A DNA stretch of 64,000 bases from Apoderus coryli (GCA_911728435.2 OU452203.1:19736293-19800292); one strand, 5' to 3'; counted from the first letter of the stretch, positions 35,730 to 47,735 are shown. Program-made: numbers and translations. The notes: a model not told the origin generated them from the sequence alone.

Positions 35730-36640
35730 TCTAAGGGCGATATGGAAACAGTAAGAGAGTAAAATTAGTCGGGAGAAAACGCATGCATGTATATGTATGT
35801 ATAATAAGTGTTCGCGTTGGTGGGGGGCCCAGATTGGCGATACACATATACCGAAGACGTAGCAGAAGAAGCGAGACAGAGATATGAACCAAAAAGCTCG
35901 TCCTCGGTCGCGTAGTAGTCATCGTCATCGTAGTTAGAAGTCTTACGAGAGGGGTAAAGCTGTTATAGGAGAGGCGCTTGCGTCTTACATCTAACGGCGA
36001 GCTTTGTTTAATCGGATTCATTAACAGGGAAACGGGGAATTATGCGTCCATTGCTAGTCGGCATATTTTTGAACACAGTCGGACTTGTAACCCTGTCACG
36101 AAGAAAACATCAACACCGACGACGTGGTTTTACGCCCGCCGGACGTTATAATAATAAATTTTACAGGTGCGCGTCCCATCTCAAGAATAATTAGTGATTT
36201 AACAAGAATCTCCTGGATATACACTTGACTACTACCTTTAGTATCTATCGTTAATAATCCTGTCAGTAACTTTCGTTGACGGATTGTTAACTAGGAATTA
36301 GATTGACTCAAGGTTATCCAAGAGATGATTGTTGTGTATTCTTAGTACTTGATTTCCTGCATGTTCTGATCGTTCTCCAAATTTTATTTAAGTAGAAATG
36401 CCTAAACAACAAAACAACAACATCGGTCTAAAGTTTTTGGCGCGAGGTATATTGTCATATACCTAAATGTGTGGAGTGTTATCAACAAATCTCATGTGAA
36501 AAGTCCTGCGTCTCCACGCATCGGGAGAAGCGGGAAATTGCCGGGAAAGCACTCGCACGTGGTTTAGATCTCTTGTATACGTTATGTGTGTGTGTTCACA
36601 TTTTGCTCTCCTATTTTCGGAGTAAAGTTGGCTCTATTCA
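35730..36640. promoter_or_regulatory. Candidate regulatory or 5' exon region of lov (weak)
   Basis: Between about 35740 and 36640 CpG-containing strings such as GGTCGCGTAG, GACGACGTGG, CCCGCCGGACG and CACGTGACGCG stand out against the AT-rich flanks. The open frame 36471-36872 starts GC-rich and then turns AT-rich, so it is not convincingly coding. CAGGTGCGCG at 36165-36174 could be a splice donor. Because lov's first coding exon is preceded by a spliced 5' untranslated exon, an upstream promoter must exist; this is a candidate only by composition and strand-compatible position. Confidence 0.25.
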
Positions 36641-37219
36641 CGTGACGCGTTTGGTTTATTTAGTGTTTTTATTAGTGATGTTTGAGTTACAGTTGTTATT
36701 TGTGTCCGAGGTTTTATTATTGTGGAATAAAAAATTAGGAAGTGTAGTTTCTATAGAAAGTAGCGATCATAATGTCGTTGTGGTTTGGGGAAAATACAAT
36801 TTACTGGTAAAATATATCTATTCATTAATTTTTTTTATTAATAAGGAAAGTATTGGATATGAATCAATTTAAATAATTTATTTTATTATTTTAGTTTTAA
36901 CACTATACGCGTTCTGTAAAAACTTTTTTCAAAAGCACTGTAACAATTTTTTGCTTGACAAAAAAAAACAAAAAACTGGTAACCTATGATTTTATAAATT
37001 AATTCGAGACTAGCGTCTTCTGGCTGATTCAAACTACATACTTTAAAGAGTGATTTTTTGCAAAAATTATATGTAGCGTTTTTGGCATCATTTTCAAAAT
37101 CCTTTTCCCTCAAAGTTACATTTTTCTTTGAAGTTGTTTTTAGTTAATATCACCATAATAGACAGAAATTTGTTATATAACTAATGGTGATAAGTTGCCT
37201 GTTTTAAAAACAGCACGGA

Positions 37220-37250
37220 CGTTTCAGGCTAAGATTTAGCACATCTTCAG
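37220..37250 (-). other. Hammerhead-ribozyme-like core
   Basis: On the minus strand CTGAAGA (37244-37250) is followed by a stem GCTAA-ATC-TTAGC, then GAAACG (GAAA at 37222-37225). The layout again equals CUGANGA - stem II - GAAA. The base after a possible cleavage pair is G, which is not allowed, so this copy may be inactive. No inverted partner was found nearby. Confidence 0.35.
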
Positions 37251-39043
37251 CTTTTTTCTGTAGCTATGTTTCATTATTATTGAACAACAGAAGTCCGCCA
37301 AGTCATTTTTCAAAGATTACTAATAAAAAAAATTGGGAAACTCTTTAAAACATGCTCGCCTCTACATTTTGCTTCATTGAGTTCTGTATTCTTTAAAATA
37401 TTCTCACATGATGCGATGGCAGGATTCTTTAATCATCCAAAATCCCAAGGCATTCAATGCTTCTATCAATCAATCAACCACTGTTTCCAGCAATAAATTC
37501 AATCATCTGATATTTACCCAATGAAATCTTAAATAATAAGAACATTTTCTTAGTTTCTTTTGAAAATTGGCATTTTGTTAGAATAGCATGGCAAAAATCA
37601 ACCTGGGTACTTTAGGATAAATGCTTTAAAATTGTTTGGATTCCACTTGGATATTTTCGGTTAGGCTTAGTCTTTAAAACTATTTTAATTATAGACGTCA
37701 TTCAAACTTTAAACAAGAAATTCTTGCCTGGTTAATAAGAAGGAAATGTCTTTATTTTCCACATATTGAATCTTTGGAGCCAGAATTCGGGTTTTAAAAT
37801 CCACCCTTTCTGAGATAGGTTTTTTTTTAAACGCAAAAATGCTCAAAACTGGATCCTTAGTCGTGCATGGGCACAAAGAGGTCAGAAAACGACCCTATCT
37901 TTTCTTGCTGCAAAATTTGCCAAAAACATTTTGTTTTGATAGCAATTTAACTTGACTTCTTGGTTTGATTCTCGAGGTTGCTTAAAAGGTTTTTTACATT
38001 TTTTAAAGTTTTACTTTTTATTTTGTTTATTTTATTTTTACATTAAAAATCATAATTATTATGTAGCTTGAAAATGTTGGAGATTCATAAAAAAAGTCTT
38101 ATGTTGTCCCGTAAAATCAAAGCTCAAAACTACTTGCTTCTAGCAGTTAATCCATATTCACATTATATTTCAGTTAATAATAAAAGTTTAAAGTAAAAAT
38201 TTAAACTTTAAAGTATACCTACGTAATAATAGAAAGTTTCAATCACATATTATACCTTATTGAATATCAACTTTTTTTTTTCTTCAAATCACGTATGTAT
38301 GAATGCGAGAGAAAGTTTTCGTTTTGATAGGTACTTTATCTAAACATCTGGAGTATTATATACTACATATATAGAAGTTTGTTTGGTGAACTTCTCACAC
38401 ACACAAAACTTCTGCGCTGTATATCTACCTATAAAAATGAAGAAAAGCTCTCGGTAGATATTAACAACAACAAGGTTCTGAAGATTAAAAAATGTAAAAG
38501 ATAATCGCTACTTCAAAACGGAAACTACACTTCCAGAAATAACAAATCGAGTCCTAATATGACACTAAATAAAAACAAGTCTGTTAATCAACAATAACAG
38601 AAGAAATTAATAAAACATGTCTCAAACAATTTGTGAAAAAATCAATTTTGAAAAATTAGTTATTGTTGTTTTGTTGTTTAACCATTGTGTTTTGTTTGTA
38701 GTGTATAATCGGTAAGTTACTTCATTTAGTATAATGTGCATGCGGTATCTTAGGTTCTTATGTTTTACAATAATTCAAAAATTAATAATTTTCATTTTAT
38801 CCGATAGAAGTTTAATGTAAGAGATTTTTAGAGTTGCTATTTGTTTTGAATATTTCTGGGATGTGGTTTATCTCGTGAAACGTTTGATTAATAAAATCTT
38901 CCTGAGAATTGAGATGAGTGTGCTTTTTTAATGTACTCTTTCTCTCGAAGTAAAAATTGTTGCATATTATTTTTGCTCTACCAAACATGTAACTATTCCC
39001 TTCTCAACCGTTGTATGATGTTTTCAGTTAAAATTCAAATATA

Positions 39044-41026
39044 CAGGGTGTCCGGAAAAAGGAGGTCAGTCCATTAACCACAGATTGCTTGAGCAAAAAT
39101 AATATGAGTTGATGTCATTTTTCATTTTAGCACTCCATGTTCGATATACAGGGCGTCAAAGTTGGAAATATAAAACCAATAATTTTAAATAATTCTAGTA
39201 TTTATTGAGATTCAAATTTAGTGTGTTGCTTCAGCATAAAGAGCTAGTTCTTTCCAAAAAACAACACAAAAAACTATTTCTTAAAAGTCAAAATACGGGA
39301 TGTTCAGTATCCATTGAGTCCCCAATTTTTTATTACGTACGCCAATGACTTTTAAACTAAGTTTTTATAGGTTACTATGTATTTTTGATTATTTTTTAAC
39401 TCTTATAAAATTTGGATAAAATCATTTGTTTTTGAGATATTTTGAAAAGTATTGGCTCTTGTTGCCTACGCGGCTCACGGTATTTTCACTACTAAATCAA
39501 GCATATTTAACTCAAATTACCATTACCGTGCATCAAATTAAGTACAGTTTTCGAAAAGGTAATAAAACTAAACACTACGAACACGAAATTGTTTATTATT
39601 TTTAACTTAATTTGAAGCATCATAGTCAAATATTAATTATTTAAACATATTATTTTAAAAACATGAAAAAGTAACTAAATAAACATTAGAAAAACTACCA
39701 GTCTAAAGAACTTTTTTTCAATGCATATGCGAGCTCTTTTTAGTAAAGAAAATCTAAAGTCTTCCCCAGCTTTTAAGATTCTCTCTATTAAATTATTTTC
39801 ACTCAAAATCGGAACCTTATAAACAAAATCTTTCATGCAACCCCAGGCTGAATAGTCCAAGGGACAAAATCTGGGTATCGGGGTGGCCATTTAACAAGAG
39901 CATCTTGGCTTCGCCCAATCCAGCGTTGAGTTTGCATGTAAGTATCTCCTTCCATTCCTAACAAAATGTGCTGGTGCACCATCAAGTTGAAACCAAATGT
40001 TTTGTCTAATTAAGAGAGGCAAATCGTCAAGTAAATCGGGCAGTATGTTTTGAAGAAATGCTAAAAATGAATCACCAGTCAAATTCCCTGGTAAAATTAC
40101 AGGACCCAAAAAGAAATTATCCACGACATCAACCCACACGTTGACTTTAAAGTTTACTTGATGATGTGTCTACGGTCTTCCCTAAAACTTCCACTGTGCC
40201 TTAGTCGCCTAACCAAATTTGAAAAATAACTTCGTTTTGGATGATTTCGATTAGGGAACTTTTCTGCGTACCGCCTAGCGGCTAAACTAGCGATAGTTAC
40301 ATTTTCCTATTAAATAAACAAAAATACAATTTTACTGATCATAATCAATCAAAAAATGTCTTTAAATCTTATCCATGATTAAAACCATATCCGTCATTTC
40401 CGCAAAAAATTATAACATTTCCATCCATTTTTGTTACTTACTTACAAAATTACCGATAATTAAAAATATTAACCTTTAAACCCTAAACTACTGTCAAATA
40501 GTGACAACTAATTTCACAACAAGAAAACATTGCTTAAGTAGGTATCCAAGGTAACACCAGAGTGGCTTGATATTTCAACATTATCAGATTAGCCAGAGCC
40601 GCCGAGGCATCAAACAAGAGCCAATACTTTTCAAAATATCTCAAAAACAAATGGTTTTATCCAAATTTTATAAGAGTTAAAAAATTATCAAAAATACATA
40701 GTAACCTATAAAAACTTAAAAAGTCATTGGCGTACGTAATAAAAAATTGGGGGGTCAATGGATACTGAACATCCGTATTTTGGCTATTAAGAAATTGTTT
40801 TTTGGAAAGAAGTAGTTCTTTATGCTGAAGCAACACCCTACATTTTAATCCAATATCTCAATAAATACTAGAATTATTTAAAAATATTGGTTTTAAATTT
40901 TCAACTTTGACGCCCTGTATATCAAACATGGAGGGCTAAAATGAAAAATGACATTTTAAAACTCATATTATTTTTGCTCAAGTAATCTGTGATTAACGGA
41001 TTGACCTCCTTTTTCCGGACACCCTG
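39044..41026. mobile_element. Mariner-superfamily element with ~430-bp terminal inverted repeats
   Basis: It starts CAGGGTGTCCGGAAAAAGGA (39044) and ends with the complement at 41026, with TATA at both edges, consistent with TA target duplication. The arms (about 39044-39470 and 40600-41026) stay inverted-complementary throughout, with mismatches. A second inverted pair lies inside the arms: CAGGGCGTCAAAGTTG at about 39150 and its complement at about 40905. This suggests one element nested in, or derived from, another. The centre encodes the transposase relic at 39675-40180. Length is 1,983 bp. Confidence 0.88.
39675..40180 (-). pseudogene. Transposase relic of the long-TIR element
   Basis: The minus-strand frame 40139-39891 reads MWVDVVDNFFLGPVILPGNL, TGDSFLAFLQNILPDLLDDL and IWFQLDGAPAHFVRNGRRYL. 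This matches the catalytic core of a mariner/Tc1-superfamily transposase (second Asp in DGAPAH). TAA at 39891-39893 interrupts it. The overlapping frame WPPRYPDF holds the PPRSPDL-like third-Asp motif, and the original frame resumes as LDYSAWGCMKDFVYKV. Frame changes around 39860-39895 make it non-functional, and the N-terminal DNA-binding part is not visible. Confidence 0.8.
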
Positions 41027-42009
41027 TATATCTGTATGCGTTTTCTTTCTATATATTATATATTATCTCCCTAATGAAGGCTCTTATTATTTTTATTACA
41101 ATAAATCTCAAAAAGTAAGAAACTATTACATGTATTGACATCCTTAATAAAATAGCGATTGTGGTTAGTCACAACGACTTGAAATACATTTTTTTAAACA
41201 ATTCAAATTTACTAAGATATCTAGGACGAGTAATTTGATATTAGTTCCTATATGAATAATTGTGAACTTATTTGTTATTAAATAAATTAATAGAAGTTAA
41301 AAAATGTCTAATTTATATTATGTGGGCAAATCTCCACCAAATTTAAGCTTTTAGGACTGTAATACAATGTGTGTCCCATAGTCTTCCATAAATATATTAC
41401 TAAGAAGATGAATAATGATAATAAACATTTGCGAAATAACCTCATAATGAGTCTTAATCGATTCTCGCCACAACAAACATAATATATAGAATATTTTACC
41501 CAATTAAGTATGACCATTTTACAAGACCTAATATAAAAATCAGATCATAAAACATAAATGTTTTGATTAATATACCACAAATAACTACCATTATTTCCGA
41601 AAAACCAACAAAAGAAACGTATAAACTAAAACCTCCAGAAAAAGAAACTTCAACAATACGAGTTCTGTATACCTAACTTTATGTTTGTTGTCTGCGATAA
41701 AATTAATATTTATGTTTATGTCAGAATATCGTGTAGTCCCAATCTAATAAAATATGCAAATGTTATACTGGTTTGTAACTATTCGCTCGTTTGTAAACTA
41801 TATTTACAAAACTAAGGGATATTTTCAAATGTCAGCGTCAGCTCTATTCTCTAATTTACAACTTTTTAAAATTAGAAACAATGCCAAGGTAATGTTATAC
41901 CATCTAGAGGTGCAATAGCAAGAAGATAGATAGATCTTCAAGGTATCTTTGTCCTTGTTTTCTAATTTCTAAGATTTCTATATTTTTCATTAAGAAGTTT
42001 AGGGTGTAA
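41027..42009. other. Unassigned DNA
   Basis: AT-rich, with no recognised feature. Confidence 0.4.
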
Positions 42010-42656
42010 TAAGGACCTCAGAGTAGAATGAAACTAGCACTTGCTGAGTCGCTTGTGCTGAGCCACTTCAATTTTTGTGACACCACGTACGGTCCTTGCC
42101 TTACTAAATGTGATTCCAATAAGATACAGAAAATGGAAAAGTCTTGTTTAAGGTTTGTAAATGTAATACGCAAGTATACGATCTGGTTTCGTTTAAGCTG
42201 GGCAAGCATCACTCCTTGCCTTTGTTTCACAGCATTATAATAAATAATAAAACCGAATATCTGTCACATAAAATAAGGTACAGGACTGATGTTCATAATT
42301 TGCACTTAGTACTTAGAGGCTTAATATCTCCACCATTGTATTAAACAGCTTTTTTTCGTCCGACTTTCGCTTGTATAATGACATTCCGGCTCACCTGAAG
42401 TCTTTGAGTGTTACTGCGTTTAAGAGGAAATTGAGGTCTCATACACTAATCGAATGCGAAATTTTGTGTGCTTGGTAATTTTAAATGTAGGTTGTTCAGG
42501 ATCGAGGATGATTTAGCCAGGGTTTGAATTTAAATCATTCGTAGAATGCTGCTTCATACTCTTTTTTGTCTATAATGTTTTTTTTTATTTTAAGTTGCAT
42601 CTTGTAATATTGATTTTGAATTTTTTTATACGCAAATAAATTTATATTATTATCTT
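42010..42656 (+). mobile_element. LINE ORF2 C-terminal region and 3' tail
   Basis: The + strand reads ALAESLVLSHFNFCDTTYGP, IQKMEKSCLRFV, then in shifted frames NKTEYLSHKIRYRTDVHNLH and LVLRGLISPP. This block (SLVLSHFNYCD..YGP, IQK.QNSCLRF, KIRFR.DVHN) is the C-terminal domain of a LINE type common in insects. The copy ends with AATAAATTTATATTATTATC (42629 onwards), a tail-like run. At least two frameshifts are present and the RT core is absent. Confidence 0.82.
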
Positions 42657-43068
42657 AATTAACTTCATGAATATACTACCTCAACATTATTAATAAATCA
42701 TTTTTTACACCGGTTTGCCTAGCAATGTGTTGTTGGCAAATAGTGGAAACTTCGCGGAAAGCTGGCCTGGAACCAGGACCTACTTAATTTGGTAAAACTG
42801 GACACGTTTGCTGCATAATTTCGAAAATGCAAATGCAAGTTTTTCTAGTAAAAGCCTCGTGCTCAAGAATTAGAGGCTTAAAAAATGAACACTTAGAGAG
42901 TTTTGACGCATGAATTGAAGCCGTAGTCGTGTTAACAACAAAACATATACGAGCCGCAGTGATTGGTGTAGTCAAATTTTGAGGATATGTGCAAGCAGCA
43001 AAACTGTGTTCATTGTTACTTATATGTTATTCGCAAGAGTCCGAATTTTTTGTTCAAAACGCGTTATA
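42657..43068. other. Unassigned DNA
   Basis: No recognised feature. Confidence 0.4.
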
Positions 43069-44143
43069 CTTGTACAATTCAAAACACCTTTTAAATGGTG
43101 TTTTCAAAAGTAAACTAACTGTAGCCGTTTTGGAGAATTTTTGAGGAAAAGAGTTTTTTAGGATTTTAGTTTTTATTTGTTTTTACCGATAAAAAATTGT
43201 TACTTTTTGACGAGAAAAAGATAGAGTTTACAAATTTTCACTAGCGACGTTTGGTTTTTGAAAAACCATCTTCAAATGTCTGTCTGTCTGCATCCACGAA
43301 AACGCAAAAACCGCTTAACAGATTTTAACCAAATTTGGTAGAAAAATACTATTGGACAAGGCAAGGAGCTGATTAGATTTTGGGAAACATTGAGCGTAGG
43401 CAAGGGGTTTAAAAAAGGGTTCAAAAATTTAAAAAAATCATAGTTCTTAAACTTATCCGAAATACTGCATAATTTTTGACGCATTTAATTGAATATAACC
43501 TAAAATATTGAACATAAAATATTAGACTACATTGACGTTCGAAAATAGTGTAAAATAGGGTAAAAAAGATTTAAAAAAACGTATTTCTTAAACATAGCAG
43601 AAATATTAACTAGTTATTTATTTGTTTTGATAGAATAGTGGAAAAGGGGTCACACATTTTATTCTGTACGCGGTTTGTTGAATTTAGTTGAAATTTTTGT
43701 TATTTTTGAAGTTATTAAAAAACACCTTTCTTAGATCAATGTTTTACGCTAAATAAGTGCCAAACTATGGCGATTTTTCTTGAATAATTTTAAATAACTT
43801 CTAAAAACACTGAAAACTTGTTTAAACCATTACGTGTGATATACCACTTATTTTTGAATTGAAAATGGCTTTAAATTTAGTAATAAATCCAGCGCCATAT
43901 TTAAAAAAACCAGGTTGATGATGGTTTTTCAAAAACGAAACGTCGTAGTAAAAATTTGTAAACGCTATCTTATTCTCCTCAAAAAGTAACAATGAAAAAG
44001 TGCTTTTTATATCTGTAAAAAATGTCAGAAATAAATAAAAACTAAAATAGCAAAAAATCGTTTTTTCAAAAATTCTCGACAACGGCTAAAGTTAGTTTAC
44101 TTTTGAAAACACAATTTAAAAGGTGTTTAAATTGTACAACTTT
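43069..44143. repeat. Foldback repeat, ~205-bp inverted arms around ~640 bp
   Basis: Left arm 43069-43278 and right arm 43914-44143 are reverse complements with many mismatches and small gaps. Shared segments include ACACCTTTTAAAT, AAAAGTAAACTAACT and TTGTTACTTTTTGA. The inner ends hold hammerhead-like strings (TTGATGA or TTGAAGA, a GTTTTTCAAAAAC stem, then GAAACG or CAAACG). The middle has no coding sequence. It appears older than the 605-bp foldback at 20393. Confidence 0.75.
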
Positions 44144-44524
44144 TGTCTAATCTAACCAACATTGTAACTCCTACCGTTTCCAAGATTCCAATGCTTTTCA
44201 GACAGATAATTTTTGGGAATATAATTATTATGTATTTAGAATGATGGGATGAAAGTTAATTTAGAATTTTTCGATATAAGACCTCTCTGTCCCTGCTATC
44301 GAAAATGTTATGTATAAATTTAGAGAACAAAGCAACACAACTACTCCACTGGCTAGTACCACGACTGGCATTGAATTACAAGCACAAGTGTTCTAAATAA
44401 ATTAGTCTCACATCGAAAAATTCTAAATTCACTTTCTCATTTTCTACATAAATATTTTTTTTTGCCTTTGAATAAAATAACTATTATTATTAATGCATTG
44501 CTACTATCCTGACGGCCGTTGGCA

Positions 44525-44640
44525 CCAACAGTTTTAGGCAGCACCGAACAATAGGGAAAGATTAAAACTTGCAGGTATTGTGTTTGCAATTATTCTTTCC
44601 CTAACGTAAGGTGCTGCCTAAAATATAAAATTGTTGGGTA
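44525..44640. repeat. Imperfect hairpin, ~110 nt
   Basis: CCAACAGTTTTAGGCAGCAC (44525-44544) pairs with GGTGCTGCCTAAAAT (44610-44624) and onwards to ATTGTTGG. A second paired block is ATAGGGAAAGAT with ATTCTTTCCCTA. The loop is about 25 nt. The shape would fit a MITE remnant or a miRNA-like precursor; sequence alone does not decide. Confidence 0.65.
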
Positions 44641-45095
44641 AATAACGACCTTTGAGCCCAAAAATAATAAACATTATTTGCTAATATATATCAAACACTA
44701 ATTTTAGGGAGAAAAGTAGTAATAACAATATTTTAGTAACATGCAGCATATATGCATGCATATATGATTTAGATTTGTACGAAAACGTATATAGCAAGGA
44801 AATAAAAGAGAAAACACAGAAATGACATGCAATTTAACAATTTATATTTGCCCGTACTATAAAAGAAATTGTATTTTCCTAATATTATAAGGCATCAACA
44901 TGAATATCATTATTATAGCAAGCCAACTATACACCACGATCTGTATGGTTTAAATTATTTATTTTTTAAGTTATTTTATCTATAGACTCTCTCCGTTTTA
45001 GCTAAATCTATCTAGTTCAAAAGTTATTACTATCTGATATACAGAGTGTCACATTTAAATTATGTATTTTGTTTTTATAAATGTTTATCTGTATA
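44641..45095. other. Unassigned DNA
   Basis: AT-rich; ATACAGAGTGTCAC at about 45039 resembles a decayed CAGGGTGT-type end. Confidence 0.4.
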
Positions 45096-46522
45096 CAGGG
45101 TGTTTCTAAATTCGACCGACAACGCTCTAACACAGAAAGCTCTCGCATTTTGGTATAGGGGCATATACCGTTAAAGTGCCATAGTTCAAAAACGCCTTTA
45201 AATATTTTTTTCAAATTTAGTGACCGCGATGTTTTTTAAACAAACATACAAAATATTATGAAAAAATGAACCAGTGGCATGCTATAGGGGTTAGTGACAC
45301 TTTTTATCCCCCTATTTTTACGCCACTGGAACAAATTAATTTTTTGTAATTTTTTTAATTTCCTGTTCATTTCTGCTTATAAAGGTAATGACTTTTTATG
45401 GGTCTAAACTGAACGGTTTTGCAGGAATTTGCCTATAAACAAAAGTCTGCAAGTTTCTACTTTCAACTTTACTTGTAGACTTTTGTTTAGAGGCAAATTC
45501 CTGCAAAACCGTACAGTTTAGACCCATAAAAAGTTATTACTTTTTTAAGCAGAAATGAACAGGAAATTTAAGAAAAATTAAAAAAATATATTTGTTCCAG
45601 TGGCGTAAAAGTAGGGGGATAAAAAGTGTCACTAACCCCTATATCATGCCACTGGTTCATTTTTTTAAAATATTTTGTATGTCAAAATATGTCTTTTTTA
45701 AAGAACATAGCGGTCACTAAATTTGAAAAAAATATTTAAAGGCGTTTTGCAGGAATTTGCCTCTAAACAAAAGTCTGCAAGTTTCTACTTTCAACTTTAC
45801 TTGCAGACTTTTGTTTAGAGGCAAATTCCTGCAAAACCGTTCAGTTTAGACCCCTAAAAAGTTAATACTTTTTAAGCAGAAATGAACAGGAAATTTAAGA
45901 AAAATTAAAAATATATATTTGTTCCAGTGGCGTGAAAATAGGGGGATAAAAAGTGTCACTAACCCCTATAGCATGCCACTGGTTCATTTTTTAAAAATAT
46001 TGTTTATGTCAAAATATGAGTTTTTTAAAGAACACAGTGGTCACGAAATTTCAAAAAAATATTTATCGGCGTTTTTGAATTATGGCAAATTTTAGAAATT
46101 TATGTAATGTTACACAGTATCTTAGGCACTTGCAGACTTTAGTTTAGAGGCAAATTCCTGTAAAATAGTTCACTTTAGAGCTATAAAAAACTACTACTTT
46201 TTTAAGCAAAAATTAACAGGGAATTTAAAAAAATAAAAATATATATATTTATTCCAGTGGCGTAAAAAATAGGGGGATAAAAATTGTCACTAACCCCTAT
46301 AGCATGTCACTGGTCAATTTTTTAAACAGATAATTTATGTCAAAATATGCCTTTTTTAAAGAACATATCGGTCGCTAAATTTGAAAAAAATATTGAAAGG
46401 AGTTTTTGAATTATGTTAAATTTTCGATTTTAAAGTTGAACCTGTAATAGCGAGAGCTTTCTGTGGTAGAGGAGGGGTGTTTCTATATTCGACCGACACT
46501 GGTCGAATTTAGAAACACCCTG
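45096..46522. mobile_element. Non-autonomous CAGGGTGT element with internal hairpins
   Basis: The ends are CAGGGTGTTTCTAAATTCGA (45096) and its complement ending at 46522, with TATA-type flanks. Inside, a ~330-bp module recurs about three times: an AAATTCCTGCAAAACCG block, AGCAGAAATGAACAGGAAAT, and CCAGTGGCGTAAAA then GGGGGATAAAAAGTGTCACT. The first half contains this module in inverted orientation too, giving large hairpins at 45415-45520 and 45745-45845. The right end is a palindrome (GGTGTTTCTATATTCGACCG facing CGGTCG-like GGTCGAATTTAGAAACACC). It has no coding capacity. Confidence 0.82.
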
Positions 46523-47176
46523 TATAACAATCACTTAATAAATTACAGGGTTATTTTTTTTGAGTAGTGTATTTATGTTGGTTTCAAAAAGTCCCAAATA
46601 TTCCTCGATTTCGCATGAACTAGGCACGAAATTGTTGAAAGAATTTTACTTTGGCATAGAGCAGATATACATTGCCGATTTATATAATTTTCTTAGAATA
46701 TTAACCAACAAAAAAATCGTAATATATGTGTATGGGGATAGAAGCACGCGAGTAGCTGGTTTGCATGTTAAATATACAAGTAAAATTATGTTCGTGACTC
46801 TCATGTGAGCTCCTAATAGTATTTTGGGATATAATGTAGCATTTTGATAGGTCAATTGTTCATATTATGATTTGTTTTTGTGTTTCTCTGAAAAGAAATT
46901 TGATATAAGGGATATTAGTGTTAACATAAGGTAACGTAATAAATAGAATTCTACCCCTGATTGTACGCTATTGCACTTAAAGACAATCCAACTACTTCTA
47001 CTTACAATTCTCTTAAATTTTGAAGGCAGCTTGAAAACTGTCAGCGCGATTAGCAGATTATTTGCTACCGTAGTGCAGAATGTTTACTTTTATTTTTTTT
47101 AAACGATGACTGGCTAAGAGTTTGATAGCAAATTTAGCGATGCATTCCGAATTATACGTTGGAACAAGCCCGTAAT
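46523..47176. other. Unassigned DNA
   Basis: Open frames 46560-46808 (+) and 46646-46855 (-) overlap and lack known motifs. Confidence 0.4.
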
Positions 47177-47735
47177 AAATTCTTCTTCTTCTTCTCCGTT
47201 CCGGATGTTGGCGATCATCATGGCAATGCGCACTTTGTTGGCTGCAGCGCGGAACAATTCTATCGAAGTCACGCCAAACCACTTCCGTAAGTTGGCGAGC
47301 CAGGAAATTCTCCTTCTACCTGGACCCCTTCTTCCTTCCAATTTACCTTGCAGGAACAGTTGTAGCAGACGATACTTGACAGGGCTTCTCATGACATGAC
47401 CCAAATACTCAAGTTTGCGTTGTTTTATTGTATTCATGAGTTGGTGACTCAGTCAACCCAGGAAATTCGTAGGAGTCTCCGATATATCCATAGTTCAAAA
47501 CTCTTGATCCTTTTTTCTGTTGCAACGTCGACACCATACAACAATACTGAGAAAATATAGCATTTTATCATTCTCTTCTTGAGCGTCATGCTGAGATCTC
47601 GGCAGCAGAGGAAGTACTTCATTTGTGTGAACATTGTTCTAGCTTTTTCTATTCTACACTTTATTTCTTTGGAGTGGCCCTATGATTCACTGAGGTAACA
47701 ACCAAGATAAGTAAAACGGCGCACTCTCTCGTAAT
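47177..47735 (-). mobile_element. LINE ORF2 3' end with GAA tail
   Basis: On the minus strand from 47735: RVRRFTYLGCYLSE, KEIKCRIEKARTMFTQMKYF, KKRMIKCYIFSVLLYGVD, and after a frameshift TIKQRKLEYLGHVMRSPVKY and GKLEGRRGPGRRRISWLANL, ending near NIRNG followed by (GAA)n at 47179-47196. This is the post-catalytic and C-terminal domain of the same LINE type as the copies at 57255-58360 and 62697-64000. The copy is 5'-truncated. Confidence 0.85.

Larger units (their letters stand above)
34451..39043. other. Unassigned DNA, includes a GC-richer stretch
   Basis: No coding exon is recognised in 4.6 kb. The GC-richer part at 35730-36640 and a hammerhead-like core at 37220-37250 are listed separately. 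The remainder is AT-rich, with frames of 75 codons or fewer and no motifs. Confidence 0.4.
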
